Shown in pieces: positions 18,173-27,700 of a stretch of DNA of 64,000 nucleotides. Both the position numbers and the translations under genes were made by a program. The first letter of the stretch is position 1, and each line of letters begins with the position of its first letter. The stretch lies in IMG/VR virus record IMGVR_UViG_3300029309_000008, positions 25,757-89,756 of that record; one strand, written 5' to 3'. Under the pieces are notes generated by a model, which was given only the letters and a program-made list of their open reading frames with translations, was not told the DNA's origin and made no database searches. Origin of the DNA: a virus.

Positions 18173-21100
18173 AAAAAATAACATACCAAAAGGAGGATTC
18201 ATAAGAAACCAAGATGCAGACAGAAAGCAAGAAATCCTAGATTTATTTATTAAAGAGACCAATGAATACGGTGCTCCTAATTATAATGCTACAGCCGAAT
18301 TCCCAAGTCCTATATACGAAGATGCTTACCAAGCGGCCATAGACTACCAGATAGAAATGTTAAACTCGCCTAGAGGCCAAGAGATGTTAAGGCAGGAAAC
18401 GGCAAGAAATTTTTTATTTAATAGAGATAAAAGAAATGAAAGAGCTTTTCAAGAAACTTTTGATGCAAGGTTACGTAATTTAGAAAATGCTAGAAGTTCA
18501 TTATTATTTGCACCAGAAATAGCTGGCACTGCATATGGGATGGCATTTCCAGATGGGGAAAACACTGTCGTTCTTACACAGGAATTAAGAGGGATACCAT
18601 ACACCGTTCCAAATATGTATAGTCCAGATGATTTAATGTTTACAATGGTGCATGAGGCTGACCATGTTGAAAAGGGGTCTGATTTTAATACAGAAGGTTT
18701 TAATTTTTTTGATGCCAATTTACAACCTAAAGCTTTTGAAAAAGTCAGGCTAACACAACGTAAGACAAAGGATGCTCTAGAAAACCTTGATGCCCAATTT
18801 GGAGGAGGATATCAGAGACAAACTGGTATGACCAAAGAAGATTTTTTATCTAATTACAAAAACAAAAAGAAAGGAGAAAAGGCTTATTATTTTGGAGAAA
18901 ATAACCCTGACAAAAAAGTAGAGGGGCATATACCCCTAGTAGAACTATATGATTTTGATTGGGCTACTAACCCTGACGAAGTGTCGTCTCAAATAGTTGA
19001 ACTTCAATTTCTTTCATCTCGGATAGGAATATACGACCCCAAAACAGAAGAATTTAACGAATCGCATTTGAAGAAACTAGAGCAATTAGTAAATTCAAAA
19101 CAGGTCCCTCGAACAGTTTTTAGGACTTTTAAAAACCTTAAGGGTATCTACGAAGATGATAACTTAATAGATATTATGAATCTTATCTCACAGGACAACT
19201 CCATGACAGACCAAACTAATATGACATACGCCCAAAACGGAGGGTATTCTAGACATCAAGATGATATACCAATACTTGACCCTAACCTTCCCATTAGCAG
19301 TCAAGCTAGTGGATATACACAATCCAGCGAAGCAGATAGAATATCTATTCAAGATGCAATGAATCAGGCTAATGCTCAGAGAGAAGAGGATAGGGCAAGG
19401 CTAGAATATTTGAAAAAACTTGATGATGAAGCTAGAGCATTAGGTTTTAATAATTATGCAGAATATTCACAAGCAAAAGGTAAAGAAAATAAAGCGGTAG
19501 TAGACAATACTTTCACAACACAGGCTTCTGATTTAGGTATGTATGATAGTTATCTACCTAATATAGATATAATAGAAGAACAAGGACCACAAAAATTTTT
19601 AGGAAGTGAGTTTCTAGGAGATTTATTTCCATTTGGAGGTGCAGAAATCATACCAGGTCCAAGTGAGGGTATAGATTTTGCAATGGGTGTAGATGCGGTA
19701 GACAGAGGAGCTTACGGAGAGGCAGCAGCTCATGCTGCAGGGTTTATTTTTCCTTTTGTAACGGGAAAGGGAATATTAAATTTTGCAAAAAAATATTTTG
19801 GAAAGTCAACACCACCAGTAGCAAGAAAAAATATTGCACGAGAGGGTGAGAATTTTGTAAGAATAGAAGTGCCCGTTGACCGCTTAGATGAAACTACTAA
19901 TGTTATAACACCTGGTGCCAGAAGTACAAGTCCATCTGTTGCTAGTGGAACAAACGCACCTGGCAGAGCTTCTGTTCATTTAGGAGAAGTGCCTTATTAC
20001 AATAATCCTAATAAAATGCTAAATAATGAAGCACAGTTGGCAGCTTTATCAAATATGAAAAGTCAAGGTAGATACCTAGATGATATTAATTTTAGTAGCT
20101 CTAATTTAAATCCAGGAGATGTTAATTATGTTGGTACTTCAGGTGGAAGACCTGTAGTATCTGTTCAAGTTCCTGGTCCAGATGGTAATATGTCAACTCA
20201 ATATTTTTATAAGTCAACTGGTTTAGGGGGTAAGACTGTAAGAGATGCTGACGGAGTAGTTAGAAGTACGGAAGGCATGTGGCAACCTTTTGGAGGCTTT
20301 GCAAATATAAACATGCATGGACTTCCCCCAGACAAAGAAATACAATGGTTTATAAAAGGTGCGGGATATAAAGATTTTTATGGAAGTAACGCTTTTGAAA
20401 ATATAGCAGAAAATTTAGATGATTTAACAAAGAATCAATTTCGTTATTATGATAGGGCTAATAATCAGTTTGGTCCTAATCCTATAAATAAACAGCAAGG
20501 GGGTTCAGTTAAATTTATGCAAGGAGGTACGATGGGAAGACATCAGGAACAATTTATTGTTAACCCTGATGGAGAGACTACCCCACTAACCGATAGAGGG
20601 TTTTACTATAATAGAGCTCTGGGCAGCAACGTAGGCGGCCAATCAGCTTACTCTGCCCCATCTCCAGGGGGTGGAGGTTTTCTTGGGTCCGCTACTAAAG
20701 ATATGACCCAAGCAGATGTAGTACGTCAGAATATAGTAAAAGATGAGGTAGAAGCTCAAATTGATAGAGACAATCAAAGACAAAGGGAGATAGACAGGGG
20801 AACCCTGCCTGCTTACTCTTTTAACAAAAGATATGGTAAAGATACAGAAACTCTAAATGGGTATGCACCTGGAACCCCAGGACACACCTTTGCTATGTAT
20901 GGACAGGACATAAACCTTTACAGATATGGTGACAATACTGCGGAAGAAAACCGTCAATTAGTAAACGAACTAGAGCAAATATTTAGAGAAAATGGATTAG
21001 GGTATAGTGAGGAATTAAATCAAAGTTTAAAAGCATTTAGAGATAGAGCTTATCATAATTATCTTGTTAAAAATAAAGATGTGCTTGATGGATATTACGC

Positions 21101-24100
21101 TCAAGTAAAAGACTACGATAATTTATTAGCTGCTCAGAGTGCTCCAGGTGTTGATAATACTCGAATGGAGGCAAGAACATTGGAGGCATTTAGACCTGAG
21201 TTTCCTCTAGAAGCCAAAAGAAATCCAGTTGTAATAAAAAAGAGCCCACTGTCGGCAGTTCATAATACTCTTGCATTGGCTGGGATGGTACCTGTTATAG
21301 GTGAACCTCTAGACTTACTTGATGCAGCTTTATACACTCTAGAAGGAGACTACGGAGGGGCTGCTTTAGCTGGTGCATCTGTTGTACCATTTATGGGTAG
21401 TGGTGCAGGGGCTTTAAGACTGACGGGTGCAGCCAAGACTCTGGCAAAAGGTGCAGAGGAAGGGTCTGATTTGAACAGGTATATAAAGCAGATAGAAAGG
21501 GAAAGAAGAATGTATGCAAATCCTGGTGCATCTCAAGAGGGATTTGATTATTTGCGATACTCGGAACAATTCCCCCAACTCAGTAAAGAATCAGAATATT
21601 TAAGTAATTTAGGCTTTTACAATATTAATCGTAAAATGGGTGCCCAAGCAGTAGATGATTACACAAGTTCTCATCATTTAGCAATGAATACAGCTTTTGA
21701 TAATTTAAACTTGCCTAATCAAAAAAGAGCTTCGGCACTCAATGAGTTAGTGCTTGACAACTCTAAAAGAATGGCTAATGATTTAGATGATTTTATTTCG
21801 TCAGGAATAGGAGGAAGAACATCTAAACCCATCACTTTGTCTAGAGCATCAACAGATGAAGTAGTCAGAGTTGTTAATGCAGATAATTCTATTACTGTAA
21901 AAAAGTTTAGCCAGTTACAACCTAACGATGTTATCTTAGAGACTAAGTTTACTTCCTACTATGACCCTAACAGGCCTTTATTTAACCAAAATATGTTTAC
22001 TAAAACTGCCGATGATTATGGATTAGTCTCTAAGACACCATCGCTTGGTTACTTCCCAGTTCGTCAACAAACATATATACCACAGGGTACAAAACTAGGC
22101 GTTCCTACTTTCCACGGTAAAGCAAGGATGTTTCAAGATGAAGCTGAATTTATAGGGAATAGGTTTGGTGTTAGAAGATTCACTGGCATGAATCCAGATG
22201 GAAGTTATGGTTTCCAACTTATAGGGGGCTTTCAAGATGGAGGAAGTGTCTCAGGCGAAGAACCTGTAAGTGACAATGTCATGGATAATGTGGAAGAATC
22301 TATTGACTATAGTCAGTATAATACAGACATACTTATTATGGCTTCTAAATTTTCTATGAGTCCTGATGAGTATATTGAATATTATAATAAGGGAATACAA
22401 ATGCTCAATGCAGGAAATACCATAGACGATTTAGTTAATATGGGTTATGGCAATAAAGAAGCATTATTATCTATGTTTCCTGGGGCATCTGTAGAGTCTA
22501 GAGGCAAATCCCAAACTCTTCAACAAGAAATAAAGCATATTCCTGTAACTAATTTACTAGAGGATACTGACTCTAGAACAGATGTGTCTAAGGTAGGAGC
22601 TGATATGATAGAATTTGTTGATAGTAGTAAAACAAAAGAAAGTGCTACATCAAAAATGCAGTCGGGAGGTATATTTGAAAATCCCATAACATCTGCTATG
22701 GAGAGTATGGATGAGTTCGGTAATATGATTGTAAATCAAAATTTAAAAAATGCTCTAGGGGAAACAGTAGAAGATACCTTTGGATTTAACTTCTTACCCG
22801 ATGATTCAAATTGTGAGGTGGAGGTGATTTACAAGGCACAGGAAGGGGGATATTATATGAATCAAGACAATGTAGTTAGACAATTAGTCGAAGACGCTGG
22901 AGACAGAGCAGGAAAAATTTATGATTTTATTTCAGACATGGGAGACCTTGCTGAAGATATTATAGAAATATCAAAAAATCCAAATTATGTAAATCAAAAT
23001 CAGCCCTTCCTTAATAAAGCACTGGATGCATTTAAATTGTATTTATCAGGTACTCCCGCCCCAGTTAAGACAGAGCAAGGGGAGAATGCAGATAGTCCTG
23101 TTGCATTGACTCCTGCAAAAATTAATGCTAATAATATCACAGCTGCTATAGAGCAAGTAGCGAAAGATGACGAAAATCTAGCTACACTCCTGGGTATGAC
23201 AGCTTACATGGAAAATTCGTATGGAGCGAATCCAAATGCTTACGGTAGAGAGTATACACATAGTTTTATGTCTCTTGATGACCCTTCTCTAAATCAAATT
23301 TTTGATATTAGAACTGGAGCTACTGATTATACAAAAGGTCAAAAAGCTATATTTAATATGTTTGAAAGCTTAGGCCTGCCGTCAGACAAAGAGTCGTTTA
23401 CAGAACTTTTAGACAAGGACGACCCTCTCGCTTCTGTAGCCGCAGCTAGGGCGTACTATGCTACTGTGCCTGAAGCACTGCCAGCATCATCAGATACTGA
23501 AGAGTTATTTAATTACTTTAGTAAGTACTACAACAGAGGAGGTCAAGGCAAGTACCAAACTGAGGAAGAATCACTTAACAGGTTTTTAGAGGGCTATACT
23601 CGACTGGTAGAGCAAGAGGACTTTGCGAATGGCGGCACTGTTGGTGAAACGGGAAAAATACTAGTTTCTAGTAATGGAGTATTTGACCGTAATTATGAAC
23701 CAGGCAAACCAGTGATTGTTCCTACAAGAAATGGTGTAATAACTATGGACGGTGTTGATGAAGACCTTTTAGCTATAAGTAATCTTGGAGAGTTTCGATT
23801 TATGGATGCTGATTCTGGTAATTATCAATTTGAAGGTAAAACTGTTCTGGAAGTGCCTGTTAAAATGTTTTATGGTAAAGATGGCGGTCTAGCTGATTGG
23901 TTTAAAGAAGAGTGGGTAAGAATCGATACTGAGGGCAATATCACAGGACCTTGTGGTACTATGAAAAAAGGCAAAGCCACTACCAGATGTCTTCCTAAAA
24001 AGAAAGCACAGTCCTTAAGCAAGGCAGAAAGAAAAGCAACTGCCCGTAAAAAGGTAAGAGGTTCTAAAAAGGGAAAACAGTTTGTAGCGAATACTAAGAA

Positions 24101-24626
24101 AGCCAAAGTGACGAGGAAAGATACGAAAAGATACGAAGCAGGAGGTCAAACTCCACTCAGCGAGTCATTCGTTATGGTAGATGTGTCTAAAATGGACACC
24201 CCAAGAGAGAACAAATCCTTTACTTTTGCAGATAATTTATCTCAGTACTCCACTGCCACTGCCGCATCTAAAGCTTTAAATGCCAATGATATTAGGGATT
24301 TTTTAAAGTCTGAAGGTTACGATGTGAGTCTTACGGATGGTAAAACTTTATCTTCAGATGAATTATCTGCTTTAAATGCTTATATGACTGGTCAACAAAG
24401 TGTAATGCTAGACGGGGGTGAGCTGCCTTACCAAACTTTTATAAGAGTAACTGGTTTACCTTGGCCCGAAGCAAAAAGAAGAGGATTCACAGACGGCAGT
24501 TATGAGAAAAATATAGCTCTACAAAATATGCTTTTAGAAGGGAAAACTCTTGGTACTACAATTAAACCAGAGAACAGAAGAAGCTTTGCAGAGGAGGAAG
24601 GACTAGTAGAAATAAACATCAGATAA
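18162..24626 (+). CDS. giant multidomain virion-delivered effector candidate (metallopeptidase-, pre-toxin-, ADP-ribosyltransferase- and muralytic-like domains)
   Basis: The chain is 2154 residues. I see a GGFIRNQ motif at 11-17, then an HExxH motif (HEADH, residues 164-168) with a downstream NPDEV acidic candidate third zinc ligand (residue 273). A hydrophobic pre-toxin-like module (500-545) is followed by an uncharacterised domain (600-760). A second pre-toxin-like module (1030-1100) is followed by an ADP-ribosyltransferase-like domain (1155-1345) with R1228, FTS 1263-1265 and E1327-A-E1329. A muralytic-like helical domain (1650-1815) and a basic DUF5872-like domain (1905-1985, DTEGNITGPCGTMKKG then LSKAER) complete the chain. 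GG-containing motifs sit between these blocks (360, 779, 788, 1360, 1502, 1562, 1824, 1994, 2085). It overlaps the muzzle-like gene by 11 bases. The individual domain calls are from motif reading. Confidence 0.6.
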   Translation: MPTKKNNIPKGGFIRNQDADRKQEILDLFIKETNEYGAPNYNATAEFPSPIYEDAYQAAIDYQIEMLNSPRGQEMLRQETARNFLFNRDKRNERAFQETFDARLRNLENARSSLLFAPEIAGTAYGMAFPDGENTVVLTQELRGIPYTVPNMYSPDDLMFTMVHEADHVEKGSDFNTEGFNFFDANLQPKAFEKVRLTQRKTKDALENLDAQFGGGYQRQTGMTKEDFLSNYKNKKKGEKAYYFGENNPDKKVEGHIPLVELYDFDWATNPDEVSSQIVELQFLSSRIGIYDPKTEEFNESHLKKLEQLVNSKQVPRTVFRTFKNLKGIYEDDNLIDIMNLISQDNSMTDQTNMTYAQNGGYSRHQDDIPILDPNLPISSQASGYTQSSEADRISIQDAMNQANAQREEDRARLEYLKKLDDEARALGFNNYAEYSQAKGKENKAVVDNTFTTQASDLGMYDSYLPNIDIIEEQGPQKFLGSEFLGDLFPFGGAEIIPGPSEGIDFAMGVDAVDRGAYGEAAAHAAGFIFPFVTGKGILNFAKKYFGKSTPPVARKNIAREGENFVRIEVPVDRLDETTNVITPGARSTSPSVASGTNAPGRASVHLGEVPYYNNPNKMLNNEAQLAALSNMKSQGRYLDDINFSSSNLNPGDVNYVGTSGGRPVVSVQVPGPDGNMSTQYFYKSTGLGGKTVRDADGVVRSTEGMWQPFGGFANINMHGLPPDKEIQWFIKGAGYKDFYGSNAFENIAENLDDLTKNQFRYYDRANNQFGPNPINKQQGGSVKFMQGGTMGRHQEQFIVNPDGETTPLTDRGFYYNRALGSNVGGQSAYSAPSPGGGGFLGSATKDMTQADVVRQNIVKDEVEAQIDRDNQRQREIDRGTLPAYSFNKRYGKDTETLNGYAPGTPGHTFAMYGQDINLYRYGDNTAEENRQLVNELEQIFRENGLGYSEELNQSLKAFRDRAYHNYLVKNKDVLDGYYAQVKDYDNLLAAQSAPGVDNTRMEARTLEAFRPEFPLEAKRNPVVIKKSPLSAVHNTLALAGMVPVIGEPLDLLDAALYTLEGDYGGAALAGASVVPFMGSGAGALRLTGAAKTLAKGAEEGSDLNRYIKQIERERRMYANPGASQEGFDYLRYSEQFPQLSKESEYLSNLGFYNINRKMGAQAVDDYTSSHHLAMNTAFDNLNLPNQKRASALNELVLDNSKRMANDLDDFISSGIGGRTSKPITLSRASTDEVVRVVNADNSITVKKFSQLQPNDVILETKFTSYYDPNRPLFNQNMFTKTADDYGLVSKTPSLGYFPVRQQTYIPQGTKLGVPTFHGKARMFQDEAEFIGNRFGVRRFTGMNPDGSYGFQLIGGFQDGGSVSGEEPVSDNVMDNVEESIDYSQYNTDILIMASKFSMSPDEYIEYYNKGIQMLNAGNTIDDLVNMGYGNKEALLSMFPGASVESRGKSQTLQQEIKHIPVTNLLEDTDSRTDVSKVGADMIEFVDSSKTKESATSKMQSGGIFENPITSAMESMDEFGNMIVNQNLKNALGETVEDTFGFNFLPDDSNCEVEVIYKAQEGGYYMNQDNVVRQLVEDAGDRAGKIYDFISDMGDLAEDIIEISKNPNYVNQNQPFLNKALDAFKLYLSGTPAPVKTEQGENADSPVALTPAKINANNITAAIEQVAKDDENLATLLGMTAYMENSYGANPNAYGREYTHSFMSLDDPSLNQIFDIRTGATDYTKGQKAIFNMFESLGLPSDKESFTELLDKDDPLASVAAARAYYATVPEALPASSDTEELFNYFSKYYNRGGQGKYQTEEESLNRFLEGYTRLVEQEDFANGGTVGETGKILVSSNGVFDRNYEPGKPVIVPTRNGVITMDGVDEDLLAISNLGEFRFMDADSGNYQFEGKTVLEVPVKMFYGKDGGLADWFKEEWVRIDTEGNITGPCGTMKKGKATTRCLPKKKAQSLSKAERKATARKKVRGSKKGKQFVANTKKAKVTRKDTKRYEAGGQTPLSESFVMVDVSKMDTPRENKSFTFADNLSQYSTATAASKALNANDIRDFLKSEGYDVSLTDGKTLSSDELSALNAYMTGQQSVMLDGGELPYQTFIRVTGLPWPEAKRRGFTDGSYEKNIALQNMLLEGKTLGTTIKPENRRSFAEEEGLVEINIR
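18651..18665 (+). other. HExxH zinc-metallopeptidase signature in the 2154-aa protein
   Basis: Residues 164-168 read HEADH, preceded by hydrophobic FTMV and followed by VEKG, as expected for a zincin helix. The segment TNPDEVSSQ around residue 273 could supply the third ligand in gluzincin fashion. Zincin domains are common in large phage virion proteins. If active, this domain could cleave host proteins, or the GG-containing joints in the same protein. Confidence 0.5.
21249..22196 (+). other. pre-toxin-like hydrophobic module plus ADP-ribosyltransferase-like domain
   Basis: Residues 1030-1100 show the pattern HNTLALAGMVPVIGEPLD, DAALYTLEGDYGGAAL and a VVPFMG stretch. This is the helical pre-toxin module I know from polymorphic toxins. 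Residues 1155-1345 follow the ART exoenzyme plan. YTSSHHLAMNTAF matches the N-terminal 'YTSSGYRSIN' helix. ITLSRAS supplies Arg1228, VILETKFTS the S-T-S-like strand, IPQGTKL the next strand, and DEAEFIGNRFGV the ExE loop (Glu1327, Glu1329). The domain is probably a mono-ADP-ribosyltransferase using NAD. Confidence 0.55.
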
Positions 24627-24646
24627 AGGTAATTAAATGTAACATA

Positions 24647-24678
24647 TTTGTATTATCCGATTAATTGTTTTATATTTA
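24647..24678 (+). promoter_or_regulatory. candidate Bacteroidota-type promoter within the giant-gene block
   Basis: TTTG at 24647-24650, a 20-base spacer, and TATATTTA at 24671-24678 match the -33/-7 consensus (TTTG, 19-21 bases, TAnnTTTG), with one mismatch at the last base of -7. The site lies in the only gap over 80 bases between giant genes, 34 bases upstream of the ATG at 24712. No terminator hairpin is seen before it. Confidence 0.5.
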
Positions 24679-24711
24679 AACCTCCACTAAAGTACAAATT
24701 TCATACTAAAA

Positions 24712-27700
24712 ATGGCACAGGAATTTAAAAGAAAAAATGCCCCTCAATATAAGGATGGCGGGGGCTATTTCAAACATCAAATGATTAGTCCTTTTTTTGG
24801 GGTGTCAAACACTCCTGTGTTCGGGGTATCTCAAACTCCAGTAATGGGTTCGGCTTCTCAACCTTGGTGGCAAAGTATGTTTAGATTCTTACCTGCAAAC
24901 ACTCGAAGTGCGATAAGAACTCTATCGGGTAGAGGTGCGGGTTCAGGCACCCGTGGGGGAGGAACTCCTACACAAAACTTAATGAGGTTAGGCATAGAGA
25001 CAGGCCAAGTAGGTCCTGTTTCAGAGACATATAGGGAAACAAATATGCCTTACTTCGATTTGATAAGATTTCTTGCAAAATCTACATATGGTAGAGAGGA
25101 GCTAACTTCAGAAGAGTGGGACCGCATGTTAGGTGTTAATGCCGACAAGGTGGGGTTTTTAGGGGATTACTCTCGAATGATTAAAAGACTTGATTATTTT
25201 GATGAAGAAAAGGGGTATGAAATTCCTACATTAGCAAAAGATATTATACTAACCTTCGATGATGACGGTACAGCGTATTATGTGCCTTATGATGAGAAGA
25301 TAATGCAAGGAGATGCAGAAGCAAGGAAACAAGGAATACAAAATGCTTTTGGTGGACTTGATAACCCCTATTTGAATAGAGCTTTTGAAAATCAGAATAT
25401 ACCGATATATGGTCTTGATGAGTTCTATCCAGAGGATAAAAGATATTTAGTATACAACAGTGCTTTAAACAGGGTAGAAGTTATGGGTGAGGGACTTGCT
25501 AACCCTATTAAAAGTATGAGCATGAAAAGGTTTCAAGAACTTTACCCACAATTAGACACTTCAGGTGTACAAGCTTCTGGAGCTGATGTAAGAATAAATA
25601 TACCTGAAGAAGGAATAACTATAGGCGAAATGTCAGGGGGCATAAAGATTAGGCAAGAAGGGGGATTAACCTTAGCAAAAGACGGAAAAAAAATGAAAAA
25701 AGGATACACAAGAAAACAAGATAATACTGGAGCAACTGGAGCAACTGGAGCAACTGGAGCAACAGATGATGGAGCAGTCACACCTGGAGGGTCGGTAACT
25801 ACCACATCCACTTCTTCGCAAGACCAAGCCGTAACGGGTGCAGGGCCACAGCAGAGTACATTTGTAGGAGACCCTACCCAGCAACCATACCTCACTAAAA
25901 AGGAAGCTAGGCGAGCAAGAAAGGACTTAAGACTTTCAAATAGAACAGGTGTGCCTATCAACCTTTTTGGTAGTTTTCTAGACATGCCTATGGGTGACCC
26001 TAGTACTATTGCAAGAATGGCTGGACTTTCAGGAAGACCTGGTATGTATGGCAGACTTGGAGCTAGTATAGGAGGTAATGTATTGCAAGGATTACTTGCA
26101 GGAGCTCAACGAACAGGTGGAGGACGATTTGGAGGATTTTTTATGCCGCAAAATACTTTGAATCAAATGGCAGGAACGGGCATGGGCATGGGCATGGGTG
26201 ACGGTGTTAACGTTCAAGTTTTAGGACCTCTACAGAGAAGAAGACTACAGAGAAGAGGTGTAGACTTAGTACCTGCCTCGCAGTATATTACTGAAGGTTT
26301 TGAAAGAGGGAGAGTAGAACCTATCGAAGCCGTAGAACCAGGTACATTAAGCACAGAAGAAGCACAAACAGAACAAACTGCCTCAACAGGGCAAACTGCC
26401 TCAACAGCGACTACTCCACAAATGTATGAAATAGCTCCAGGGAGGACTACCACTAGTCAAATCAATCCTGAAACAGCAGATATAAATAGGCTGCTCTTTG
26501 CAGCAGGGTATGGTGTAAGACCAGGAAGAGCTAGACGAGCAATGATGGAAGATGCAAACATAGGTAGAGGAGATATTAGACTAGAAAGACAAACAACACC
26601 TTTTGGAGCAACTCGACAAGAAGCTATAGACAATCTTCTTAGAGAATACTTTATAGAACAGGTCCTACCTACCTTAAATCCTGATGCATTTATTCAAAAT
26701 AATATGCAAGGAGGAACTATCGTGGGGGGAACGCCTACTTCACAATATGGGGTAACTGTAAATCCTCTAAATAACTACGCAGGTTCCTTTATGGATTCAG
26801 CACTTAGTGCTGCTGGCTCATATGCTAATGGAGGATACACTAGGAATCAGGGTGCTCAAACAACCATACCCTCAATAGGAACAATGCAAAGACGATTAGA
26901 CCAAGCAGTTAGTGCTATTGCATCAATCACCGATTTATATGGAGATACTAAAGATGAAACTGTGGCTACTATTAATAGTTTTTCATTAGATGATTTAAAT
27001 AAGGAAATTAATAGACCAGGACTAGACCCTATTGTAAAATCACAATTACAAATTCTTAGGGACGGGTTAACTACGTCTCAAACAAATGCTTTGATTACCC
27101 CTCAAGATGGGTATACTATGAACAGAGATGGATTTGATGGTCAAACTTATGAAGAGTACGCTAAAACTACTCCTAACCCAATTCCTAAAGATGTTTTTAT
27201 TGCAAAAGGCCTAGCTATGGGTAATGAGAGCGTAGCTATGGAAGGAATGGTTATTCCCCCACCTCCGTCACCAACTAGAATCGGTATGCGTATGGCTCAA
27301 GAGGGTATACAAACTCCAATCGATTACTCTAGCAGTGATGCAAGTTTGATGGGAGATGAGCAAATGATGGCTAATGCTTTTAATAATTCTATGATGGCAG
27401 GAAATAATATTCCTAATGGTGGGATGATGATGGCAGCTGACGGAATGATGAAAGAAGATATGGGCGTTAATAACGCTATACAGCAGTATAGAAACGAAAT
27501 GTATCTTAGAAATGGAGGTGCGGTAGTGCGAAGTAGAGATGCATACTCTCCTGCTATACCTATGGGTTCAGGGATGGGGCCAAGCAACCTTTCACAATCA
27601 TTAGTAGACACAGCAATGGGGCCTGATTTAACTCAAGAACAAATGGATGTTCTAAATATGGTTGTAGGTGAAGAACCTATGGTACTGCCTGGTAATTCCG

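Noticed and set aside
25542-25985. Minus-strand frames with Cys/Ser/Val repeats
   Set aside because: They are antisense readings of the ACTGGAGCA repeats and surrounding coding sequence in the 1021-aa gene.
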